Shown here one piece after another: positions 51,283 through 58,921 of a DNA stretch of 64,000 bases. Where the stretch lies: contig CANMRV010000002.1 in assembly GCA_947500435.1 (NCBI GenBank), positions 62,001 through 126,000 on the forward strand, in the 5' to 3' direction. Position 1 is the stretch's first letter. Each line of letters opens with the position of its first letter. This DNA is from an uncultured Flavobacteriaceae bacterium (GTDB taxonomy: Bacteria; Bacteroidota; Bacteroidia; Flavobacteriales; Flavobacteriaceae). Under the pieces are notes generated by a model. The model did not search any database and was not told the origin of the DNA. It worked only from the letters and a program-made list of their open reading frames with translations. Position numbers and translations under genes: made by a program.

Positions 51283-52057
51283 GATATTAAAATATAGTTT
51301 TTACGACCTCATTCGCAGCCGATGGAGCTACGTCTACTTCCTTTTCTATCTTATTTTGGGATTTGTACTCTTATTCTTGAACAATGATGTATCAAAAGCG
51401 GTAATTACCTTGATGAATATCATCATCATATTGGTTCCGTTGATTGGGACCATTTTCGGAGTTATGTACTATTACAACTCCAAAGAATTTATAGAGCTTC
51501 TGCTGGCACAACCTATAAAGCGCTCTTCTATTTTTTTGGGCCAGTATTTAGGTGTAGCTGGCTCTCTAACTTTGAGCTTGGTTTTGGGCTTAGGAATTCC
51601 ATTTGTGCTTTATGGGCTTTTCAAAAGCGATGCTATTTTTGATTTCACTTTGCTTTTGGTGACTGGAGCTTTCCTGACGATGATTTTCACAGCATTGTCC
51701 TTTAATATTGCGCTTTCCAATGAAAACAAAATCAAAGGTTTTGGTTATGCAGTCTTGCTTTGGCTGTTTCTTGCGGTCATTTACGATGGACTGTTTCTGA
51801 TGTCCCTTATCATTTTTAAAGAATACCCCTTGGATAGTTTTTCCTTGGCTGCTACAATGTTCAACCCTATAGATTTGTCACGCACTTTGATTCTTTTAAA
51901 ACTAGATATTTCTGCACTATTGGGATATACCGGTGCCGTATTCAAGCAATTCTTTGGAACAAATCAAGGTCTCATTATATCAATGTTGATGCTTGTCTTA
52001 TGGACGGTTGTACCCATTTGGAGATTGGTTTATAAATCGAAGAAAAAGGATTTCTAG
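51275..52057 (+). CDS. nosY: NosY ABC transporter permease
   Basis: 260 residues with six membrane segments and a FYDLIRSRWSYVYFLFY start, as in NosY and ABC-2 type permeases. Overlaps nosF by eight bases. Last gene of the nos cluster; it converges with the minus-strand cco genes with only 19 bp between. Confidence 0.88.
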   Translation: MLKILKYSFYDLIRSRWSYVYFLFYLILGFVLLFLNNDVSKAVITLMNIIIILVPLIGTIFGVMYYYNSKEFIELLLAQPIKRSSIFLGQYLGVAGSLTLSLVLGLGIPFVLYGLFKSDAIFDFTLLLVTGAFLTMIFTALSFNIALSNENKIKGFGYAVLLWLFLAVIYDGLFLMSLIIFKEYPLDSFSLAATMFNPIDLSRTLILLKLDISALLGYTGAVFKQFFGTNQGLIISMLMLVLWTVVPIWRLVYKSKKKDF

Positions 52058-52076
52058 AGACTGTCAGTAAACCAAT

Positions 52077-52568
52077 TTATTTGGTCAACGTATCCATCAT
52101 AAACCTATATAAATCTTGCATTTGAGGTTTCCCTTTTTGTTTACCTGCTCTTCCAAAGAAATATAGAATAAACCATAAGACAACCAAGAATGCCATGAAT
52201 CCTAGTTGTAATCCGTAAGGTTTATCTAAAGCGGCACTTGAATAGGCCCAAATTCCTAAAATGATAAATAGGGTTGCTACCCCGAAGTGCAGAAACATAA
52301 AAAATGTCCAGAGGGTGGGGTTGGGGCCAAAAACACCATATAATTTGCTGTTTTTTTCGTCTAGTTCATCAATTTCAAGATGCAATTGCGGTGACCAAAA
52401 ATGGTTGTTCTTTTTGTTGAATTTGATAAAAACATGTTCATCTAGGCGCTTGACGAGGAAAGGTTCTACCTGTGATTTTTCAAAGGATTCCAAAAGTTCT
52501 TCCTTGGTTTCAGACAGCTCCAATTGAAACCGAGGACGTAAGACGATATCATTTGATAGTGGTTTCAT
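52077..52568 (-). CDS. Uncharacterised membrane protein at the end of the cco operon
   Basis: 163 residues: a soluble N-terminal domain of about 85 residues (LKRLDEHVFIKFNKKNNHFWSPQLHLEID) and two membrane segments (about 90-110 and 118-140), then a basic tail. The pattern of EHVFIK and HFWSPQL is conserved in flavobacteria in my recollection, with no known function. It follows the SafE-like gene by 21 bp. Confidence 0.6.
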   Translation of the reverse strand: MKPLSNDIVLRPRFQLELSETKEELLESFEKSQVEPFLVKRLDEHVFIKFNKKNNHFWSPQLHLEIDELDEKNSKLYGVFGPNPTLWTFFMFLHFGVATLFIILGIWAYSSAALDKPYGLQLGFMAFLVVLWFILYFFGRAGKQKGKPQMQDLYRFMMDTLTK

Positions 52569-52589
52569 AAGAGAATAATCCTTTGATTA

Positions 52590-53291
52590 CTAATGGCATT
52601 CTATGTCACCAGAAACTACTTCGATAACTGGTTCTGGAGAAACATAAGGAATACCCAAACCTAAACCTCGAAGAATAAAAAGAGCGCCAATTATAACCAC
52701 AAATACGGGGATTAATTTCTGTGCTTTTTGGCGCACTGCCCCTTTTAAAATACCACTGAAATAAATAGCGGTGGTCATTAACGGAACTGTCCCTAATCCG
52801 AAGAGAATCATATATAAGCTTCCTTCAGCTGCATTTCCCATGGCTACTGCTCCAAAAAGCGCCATGTAGACTAATCCACAAGGTAAAAACCCATTTAGGA
52901 AACCTATGGTCAAAAAAGTATCTGGTCTTTTCTTCTTTAACTCTTGACCTAAGCGATTCTTAACTCCTGAAATGACTTTGAAAAGCGGCTTTGACAGATT
53001 GTATTCGCTAAAAGTTTTATACGGAATGAGCACTAAAACAATCATCAAAATTCCAATGGCAATGGAAAGTTTTTGCTGCATTCCAAAGACATAGAGTCCT
53101 TTGCCTAGTAGGCCAAAAACTAGTCCAATCAATCCATAGGCTAATAACCTACCAAAGTGATAAAGGAAAACCTGACCGAATTTCTTATACGAATTAGTTC
53201 TATCTACCGGAAGCATAAAAGCAATGGGGCCGCACATACCAACGCAGTGCAAACTTCCCATTAGACCTAATATGAGAGCAGATAAAAGCAT
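52590..53291 (-). CDS. SafE/UreH-like membrane protein of the cco operon
   Basis: 233 residues with six or more membrane segments. The N-terminal GSLHCVGMCGP motif (His-Cys-x3-Cys) is the signature of the cytochrome-oxidase-associated SafE/DsbD-like family, thought to handle copper or redox equivalents for cbb3 assembly. Follows ccoH with one base between. Exact role unknown. Confidence 0.75.
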   Translation of the reverse strand: MLLSALILGLMGSLHCVGMCGPIAFMLPVDRTNSYKKFGQVFLYHFGRLLAYGLIGLVFGLLGKGLYVFGMQQKLSIAIGILMIVLVLIPYKTFSEYNLSKPLFKVISGVKNRLGQELKKKRPDTFLTIGFLNGFLPCGLVYMALFGAVAMGNAAEGSLYMILFGLGTVPLMTTAIYFSGILKGAVRQKAQKLIPVFVVIIGALFILRGLGLGIPYVSPEPVIEVVSGDIECH

Positions 53292-53292
53292 G

Positions 53293-53739
53293 TTAATAGG
53301 TTATACTTTCTTTATGTAAATATTCTTGACCTTCGTATTCCCAAAAAACCTTAATATCCCAGCGACCATCCAACAAACGTTTGTCAGGTATGAGCAAATG
53401 TGCATTGGACAGATTTAACACTAAATCAAAGTCCAAGTGTTTGTTAGATGGTCTATATAGGGATATTTTTCCTTTCACTTTCTTAAAATCAACTTTTTCT
53501 GGAAACTCCACCTTTAAACCCTCTGCTGTTTTCTTTACTTGGAGTTTGACCAAATTTTCGTTCGCATTATTTTCTGCATCAATTTCTTTCTGATACCCCA
53601 ATTCGGCTTTGTAATATTCTTCGGTTACCAAATCGTGGTTCGAACGATTGTCCATGCTCATGCGCACAACTAAGAACAAAATAAAGCTGATAAACAATAC
53701 AAATGCAATTACGATTGCCGTTCCCCAATTAATCTTCAT
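53293..53739 (-). CDS. ccoH: CcoH/FixH family protein
   Basis: 148 residues from the ATG at 53739, 7 bp after the ccoG stop; an in-frame ATG at 53793 lies inside ccoG. One N-terminal membrane segment (about 7-27) and a periplasmic domain of FixH type (NHDLVTEEYYKAELGYQ, then VEFPEKVDFKKVKGKISLYRPSN). Needed for cbb3 oxidase assembly. Confidence 0.85.
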   Translation of the reverse strand: MKINWGTAIVIAFVLFISFILFLVVRMSMDNRSNHDLVTEEYYKAELGYQKEIDAENNANENLVKLQVKKTAEGLKVEFPEKVDFKKVKGKISLYRPSNKHLDFDLVLNLSNAHLLIPDKRLLDGRWDIKVFWEYEGQEYLHKESITY

Positions 53740-53746
53740 AGTTATT

Positions 53747-55165
53747 TTATTTATAGCTCCTCGGCGCCAAAAAAGCAGTCCGTGTTGTTTCAATTAATTT
53801 ATCGCCGCTATACACGCCGATTTTTACTTTCTCTTTATCGCTTTCAATGGCGGAATTATTGATTTCAATAAATAGAGTTCCTTCGGCCAAATCTTGTGCT
53901 AGCACTTGAAAATCTTGATTTCGGACTAGTTTTACGGTGCCTTTATGAGAAAGAAGTTTGAAACTGACTTCATTAATGTCTTGCGTCGTTTTATTGATTA
54001 ATTTATAAGTATAGACATTACTAATAATGTTTCCTTCTTTATGTTCATATAACTGTCCAGGAAGTCTAAGTATGTTGGCTTCTAGGTCATTTCTAAGAAA
54101 TAACATTCCAACTAAAACTCCTGTCAAAATGGTCAGTACAGCAGTATACCCTTTTAAGCGAGGTGTAAATTTGAACTTTTCCTTTTTGGTAATTTCATCT
54201 TCACTGGCGTAGCGAATCAGACCTTTTGGTAAGTTCACCTTTTCCATGATAGTATCACACTCGTCGATACAGGCAGTACAATTCACACATTCCAATTGCG
54301 TTCCATTTCGGATGTCGATTCCTGTTGGGCATACATTTACGCATTGAAAACAATCAATGCAATCACCATGACCCAGAGCTTCTCTATCCTCATTTTTTCG
54401 AAACTTTTTTCGGCCATTTTCAGCTTCCCCACGTTTATGGTCGTACGCAACTACAATTGATTTGTTATCAAGGAGTACACTTTGCATACGCCCATATGGA
54501 CAAGCGATAATACACACTTGCTCGCGGAACCATGCAAAAATAAAATAGAATACAGCAGTAAAAATGAGTAAGGAAATAAGCGTGCTAACATGCTGTAAGG
54601 GTCCATCGGTTATGTATTGTATCAATCTATCACTTCCTATCAAATAAGCTAAGAATACATTTGCGATTAGAAAGGAAATGATAAAAAAGGCTATCCATTT
54701 TGTAACACGTTTTCGTATTTTTTCAGCATCCCATTTTTGTCTATCCAAACGTATTTGCGCACCACGGTCTCCGTCTATCCAATATTCTATTCTTCGAAAT
54801 ACCATTTCCATGAAAATGGTCTGGGGACACATCCATCCACAGAAAATACGCCCGAAAGCAACTGTAAACAAGGCTACAAAGATGACTCCGATAATCATTG
54901 AAATCACGAACAAGTGAAAATCCTGAGGCCAAAAAGGGAAACCGAATATATTGAAACGACGTTCCAATACATTGAACATCAAAAACTGATTGCCATTGAT
55001 TTTAATAAAGGGAGCCGAAATCAAAAATGCCAACAGAAAGTAGCTCACGTAGGTGCGATACTTCCAGAATTTACCACTGGGTTTTTTAGGGAATACCCAG
55101 GCACGCTTACCCTCTTCATTTATGGTTCCTATGGTATCTCTAAAATTATCTTGGTCTTGCGCCAT
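53747..55165 (-). CDS. ccoG: CcoG/FixG cbb3 oxidase assembly iron-sulfur protein
   Basis: 472 residues, five membrane segments with GRIFCGWMCPQTIFMEMVFRRIEYW (Cys-x3-Cys) and two 4Fe-4S motifs: CIDCFQCVNVCPTGIDIRNGTQ and CVNCTACIDECD. CcoG reduces copper for CcoN maturation. A small hairpin at 55182-55201 lies between it and ccoP. Confidence 0.93.
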   Translation of the reverse strand: MAQDQDNFRDTIGTINEEGKRAWVFPKKPSGKFWKYRTYVSYFLLAFLISAPFIKINGNQFLMFNVLERRFNIFGFPFWPQDFHLFVISMIIGVIFVALFTVAFGRIFCGWMCPQTIFMEMVFRRIEYWIDGDRGAQIRLDRQKWDAEKIRKRVTKWIAFFIISFLIANVFLAYLIGSDRLIQYITDGPLQHVSTLISLLIFTAVFYFIFAWFREQVCIIACPYGRMQSVLLDNKSIVVAYDHKRGEAENGRKKFRKNEDREALGHGDCIDCFQCVNVCPTGIDIRNGTQLECVNCTACIDECDTIMEKVNLPKGLIRYASEDEITKKEKFKFTPRLKGYTAVLTILTGVLVGMLFLRNDLEANILRLPGQLYEHKEGNIISNVYTYKLINKTTQDINEVSFKLLSHKGTVKLVRNQDFQVLAQDLAEGTLFIEINNSAIESDKEKVKIGVYSGDKLIETTRTAFLAPRSYK

Positions 55166-55181
55166 TTTACACCTCCCTCAA

Positions 55182-55201
55182 TCCCTCCGTGTTGGGAGGG
55201 A
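55182..55201. repeat. Short hairpin between ccoP and ccoG
   Basis: TCCCTCC and GGAGGGA pair across 6 nt. There is no T run, so it is more likely an mRNA stability or processing structure than a terminator. Confidence 0.4.
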
Positions 55202-55208
55202 AGTTATA

Positions 55209-56168
55209 CTAGTTTACCGCTACAGTTGTCGAATCGGTTACTATTGTAATAGAGTCTTTCTCCTGTTCAGGAGCGACTTCCTTTGCTGGAGCATCTGGAT
55301 CCACCCAAATATCTCCTTCTGCTGCTTTTGGATTAGCTGGTGTTTTCCCAGTAATTTCAGTTAAAATGTAACTTGAAACTTGAGCCATTTCTAGAGGTTT
55401 TAATATTTGCTTCCATGCAACCATACCTTTACCGTCACGGCCCCCTTCGGAAACGGTGTTAAAAACGTTTTTGATGCCTCCACCTAGTATCCAATATTCA
55501 TCAGTCAGATTAGGACCAATTCCGCCACCTCCATCAGCCATGTGACAGGCTACACAGGTGGTTTCGAAAATTGCTTTCCCGGCACTAATATCTGCAGCTT
55601 CAGTCAACAATTCAACAGTACTGACATCAACCAAGTCTTTAGCGGTTTTCTTGTATTCTTCAATTTCCAGTTGCGCTGCGGCTACCTGCTGCTCGTACTC
55701 CATATCTTGGGTATAGTCATTGTAAATATGGAAACGTACCAGATATACCACTGCAAAAATTATTGTAGCATAGAACATATACACCCACCACGGCGGTAGC
55801 TTGTTATCCAATTCTCGGATACCATCATAGTTATGGTCTAATATGATTTCTTCCTCGACTTCAATGGGCTTAGAACCAAGCATTTTTTGATAGGTTCTTT
55901 TACCCCAAGCCCATCCGCCTGATTTTGCTTTGGAAGCTAAGTATCTTTCTTTTGCCTCATCACTTAGTGTTTGGTACATTACATTTTCCACAGCACCTAG
56001 TATTAACTCGATACCAACCAAAAGCACCAAAACCATTACCAAAAATAATTGCGCGATGGGGTACTCTATAATGGCCGGTTTATCGCCTGAGTCGACGAAA
56101 AACTCCATCAATCCGAAGATTGTAAAAAATAGTACTAGGACTCTAATCCATGAAATTGAACTCTTCAT
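55209..56168 (-). CDS. ccoP: cbb3 oxidase subunit III (CcoP), single haem c
   Basis: 319 residues: N-terminal membrane segments with a CcoP_N-like region (PPWWVYMFYATIIFAVVYLVRFH) and a C-terminal cytochrome c domain with one CVACH motif (about residue 204-208). Only one haem motif is present, whereas classic CcoP proteins carry two. The downstream Met ligand is in GKGMVAWK. Start overlaps ccoQ by four bases. Confidence 0.88.
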   Translation of the reverse strand: MKSSISWIRVLVLFFTIFGLMEFFVDSGDKPAIIEYPIAQLFLVMVLVLLVGIELILGAVENVMYQTLSDEAKERYLASKAKSGGWAWGKRTYQKMLGSKPIEVEEEIILDHNYDGIRELDNKLPPWWVYMFYATIIFAVVYLVRFHIYNDYTQDMEYEQQVAAAQLEIEEYKKTAKDLVDVSTVELLTEAADISAGKAIFETTCVACHMADGGGGIGPNLTDEYWILGGGIKNVFNTVSEGGRDGKGMVAWKQILKPLEMAQVSSYILTEITGKTPANPKAAEGDIWVDPDAPAKEVAPEQEKDSITIVTDSTTVAVN

Positions 56169-56356
56169 ATCTCTAGATTTTGTTGGTTATCATTATCTAA
56201 TGGCATTTCGCTCATTTCTTTAATATGTTCCTTTGAGGCGGTAAAGACCCACCAAAATAGAATTACAAAAAACACAAAGAAAATAAGTAGCGATATCATG
56301 GGATACGTCGCCACATCCTCAATACTTTCCATATAACCTTTTACGAATTTTAGCAT
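56165..56356 (-). CDS. ccoQ: Small cbb3 oxidase component (CcoQ-like)
   Basis: 63 residues, one membrane segment (about 22-42) followed by a charged tail. Size, single helix and position between ccoNO and ccoP identify it as CcoQ, which stabilises the oxidase complex. Confidence 0.78.
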   Translation of the reverse strand: MLKFVKGYMESIEDVATYPMISLLIFFVFFVILFWWVFTASKEHIKEMSEMPLDNDNQQNLEI

Positions 56357-56374
56357 GACTTAATTTTTTTAGAG

Positions 56375-56401
56375 AAGAGAGAATAGAAAAGAGAGAATAG
56401 A
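56375..56401 (-). repeat. Two-copy 14-bp tandem repeat upstream of ccoQ
   Basis: AAGAGAGAATAGA occurs at 56375-56387 and 56389-56401 with a period of 14 bp. It sits in the 90-bp gap between ccoNO and ccoQ. Purpose unknown; simple slippage is a likely origin. Confidence 0.5.
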
Positions 56402-56446
56402 TTTTAAAATCGTTTTTCTTTACTCTTTCATCCCTGTTCTATTTTC

Positions 56447-58642
56447 TTATTTTAAAACGGTTTCGTTAGTTTCTTTTACTTTAATATCGGTTCCCAAACG
56501 CTGCAGATAGGCTATTAGCGATACAATTTCTCTATCTCGCATTTCTATGAATTCTTTTCCGTTTTCCGCCGCATATTTCTTATCGGCTTCATAGCTTTTA
56601 GCAAAGTCGGGGTCTGTATACAGGTTCTTTTCGATTTGTGTTGCTTGTGCATCCATGTCAGCCATGGCATTGGCAATTTCTTCCTCCGTGTATGGAACAC
56701 CAAGAGTCACCATCGCTTCCATTTTTCCTTGAATTCCATTACGGTCATGTTCATTATGAATCAACCATTGATATGCGGGCATTATTGAACCGGACGAAGT
56801 GCTCTGGGGGTCATACATATGGTTCAAGTGCCAGTTGTCGGAGTATTTTCCTCCAATCCGAAGCAAATCAGGACCTGTACGTTTACTACCCCAAAGGAAT
56901 GGGTGGTCATACACAAATTCTCCAGCTTTGGAGTATTCACCGTATCGTTCAACTTCACTTCTAAACGGACGCACCATTTGCGAGTGACAGCCAACACATC
57001 CTTCACGTATGTAAAGGTCACGACCTTCTAATTCTAAAGGTGTATAGGGTTTGACACTGGTTATGGTAGGAATGTTTGACTTCACCAGTATCGTTGGTAC
57101 AATCTGTACAATACCTCCAATTAAAATAGCTACGGTAGCTAAAATGGTCAATTGGATTGGCTTACGTTCCAACCAAGAATGATAGGTTTCACCAGCTGTT
57201 CTCTTTTTAGATACTCTGGTCAAAGCAGCAGCTTCTGCTAACTCATCTTCTACTTTACTACCTTGTCTGATGGTTACAATTACGTTATACACCATAACAC
57301 ATGCACCTATAATGTACATACTGCCACCGATGGCACGCATCCAGTACATAGGCATAATCTCATTTACGGTTTCTAGAAAGTTTCCATAGACTAAAGTCCC
57401 ATCCGGATTGAAGTCTTTCCACATTAGTGCCTGGGTGAATCCGGCAACATACATGGGGAGTGCGTAAAGAATAATTCCTAAGGTGCCAATCCAAAAATGG
57501 AAATTGGCAAGACCTTTAGATGCTAATTTTGTTTTAAACATTCTAGGCACCAACCAGTATATCATCCCGAAGGCTAGAAAACCATTCCATGCTAGGGCAC
57601 CAACATGCACGTGGGCAATAATCCAATCGCTAAAGTGTGCAATAGCATTTACATTTTTTAGGGACAACATCGGTCCTTCGAAGGTTGCCATTCCGTATCC
57701 GGTAATCGCAACTACCATAAATTTTAGAACTGGGTCTGTTCGGACTTTATCCCAAGCACCACGCAGGGTTAGTAGTCCGTTTATCATACCACCCCAAGAA
57801 GGAGCAATCAACATGATAGAAAAAGCAACACCCAAGTTTTGTGCCCAATCTGGTAAAGATGAATAGAGCAAGTGGTGCGGTCCGGCCCAGATATAAATAA
57901 ATATTAAGGACCAGAAGTGTACAATGGATAGTTTATAAGAGTACACAGGTCTGTTCGCAGCTTTGGGAACGAAATAGTACATCAATCCTAAAAAGGGAGT
58001 GGTCAAAAAGAAGGCCACCGCATTATGACCGTACCACCATTGTACCAAAGCATCTTGAACTCCCGCGTAAACCGAATAACTCTTCAGCGCACTTACAGGA
58101 AGTTCTAAACTATTGAAAATATGAAGTACAGCCACCGTCACGAAAGTGCCCAAATAAAACCAAATAGCAACGTACATGTGTCGCTGTCTTCGTTTGATAA
58201 TGGTTCCGATAAGGTTTACACCGAAGGCCACCCAAACCAATGCGATTGCTATATCGATAGGCCATTCGAGTTCGGCATATTCTTTTGAAGTAGTATATCC
58301 TAAAGGAAGGGTAATGGCCGCAGCAACGATAATAGCCTGCCAACCCCAGAAATTAAATTTACTGAGCAAGTCACTGTACATTCTTGCTTTAAGGAGGCGT
58401 TGTGAAGAGTAATATACCCCTGCAAAAATGGCGTTCCCCACAAAGGCAAAAATTACGGCATTAGTATGTAAAGGGCGCAAACGACCAAAACTTAACCAAG
58501 ATATACCATCGGTCAAGTTGGGAAACATGAACATAAAGGCCAATAAGAGCCCAACGGACATCCCTACAATTCCCCAAAGCATTGTTGCGTAGAGGAAGTT
58601 TTTTACGATTTTATTATCGTAATAGAACTGCTGTACTTCCAT
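56447..58642 (-). CDS. ccoNO: Fused cbb3 oxidase catalytic and cytochrome subunits (CcoN-CcoO)
   Basis: 731 residues, a fusion of CcoN (about 1-480, twelve membrane segments with the haem and CuB histidines, for example WWYGHNAVAFF and HVHVGALAWNGF) and CcoO (about 500-731) with one haem c motif CVGCH near residue 548 and SQMVRPFRSEVERYG, a conserved CcoO segment. It reduces O2 with high affinity. The fusion is normal for Bacteroidota. Confidence 0.94.
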   Translation of the reverse strand: MEVQQFYYDNKIVKNFLYATMLWGIVGMSVGLLLAFMFMFPNLTDGISWLSFGRLRPLHTNAVIFAFVGNAIFAGVYYSSQRLLKARMYSDLLSKFNFWGWQAIIVAAAITLPLGYTTSKEYAELEWPIDIAIALVWVAFGVNLIGTIIKRRQRHMYVAIWFYLGTFVTVAVLHIFNSLELPVSALKSYSVYAGVQDALVQWWYGHNAVAFFLTTPFLGLMYYFVPKAANRPVYSYKLSIVHFWSLIFIYIWAGPHHLLYSSLPDWAQNLGVAFSIMLIAPSWGGMINGLLTLRGAWDKVRTDPVLKFMVVAITGYGMATFEGPMLSLKNVNAIAHFSDWIIAHVHVGALAWNGFLAFGMIYWLVPRMFKTKLASKGLANFHFWIGTLGIILYALPMYVAGFTQALMWKDFNPDGTLVYGNFLETVNEIMPMYWMRAIGGSMYIIGACVMVYNVIVTIRQGSKVEDELAEAAALTRVSKKRTAGETYHSWLERKPIQLTILATVAILIGGIVQIVPTILVKSNIPTITSVKPYTPLELEGRDLYIREGCVGCHSQMVRPFRSEVERYGEYSKAGEFVYDHPFLWGSKRTGPDLLRIGGKYSDNWHLNHMYDPQSTSSGSIMPAYQWLIHNEHDRNGIQGKMEAMVTLGVPYTEEEIANAMADMDAQATQIEKNLYTDPDFAKSYEADKKYAAENGKEFIEMRDREIVSLIAYLQRLGTDIKVKETNETVLK

Positions 58643-58654
58643 AGTTATTCTTGT

Positions 58655-58849
58655 TTATTTAGTTGGATTTTTTTCAATTTCAATTTCTTCTGATGGTTTT
58701 TCAACAACCAATTCATCTTCAAAAAGCATGCGTACAGATGGCGTATATGAATCATCATACTGCCCATTTTTAACCGAAATAATAAATGCTATGAAAAAGA
58801 TGACCGCAACGACAATGCTGATGGCCAGTAACACATATATAACACTCAT
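58655..58849 (-). CDS. ccoS: cbb3 oxidase assembly protein CcoS
   Basis: 64 residues: one N-terminal membrane segment (about 3-25), then an acidic tail containing KNGQYDDSYTPSVRML, a typical CcoS motif. CcoS is needed to insert haem and copper into CcoN. It heads the cco transcript, 12 bp before ccoNO. Confidence 0.85.
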   Translation of the reverse strand: MSVIYVLLAISIVVAVIFFIAFIISVKNGQYDDSYTPSVRMLFEDELVVEKPSEEIEIEKNPTK

Positions 58850-58899
58850 ACCTACCTGAATTTGGTTGTAAAACTACTCCCGCAGTTTTCTATTAAATA

Positions 58900-58911
58900 T
58901 GACATTAGTCA
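58900..58911 (-). promoter_or_regulatory. TGAY-N4-RTCA operator for the cco operon
   Basis: TGACATTAGTCA with TAGTTTTA on the minus strand (58869-58876), centred 33 bp away; start near 58862, 12 nt before ccoS. Confidence 0.7.
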
Positions 58912-58921
58912 TGTTTAGTAA

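Noticed and set aside
55182..55201. Hairpin between ccoP and ccoG as a terminator
   Set aside because: It has no T tract on either side, and the cco genes are closely packed on one strand, so termination there is unlikely.
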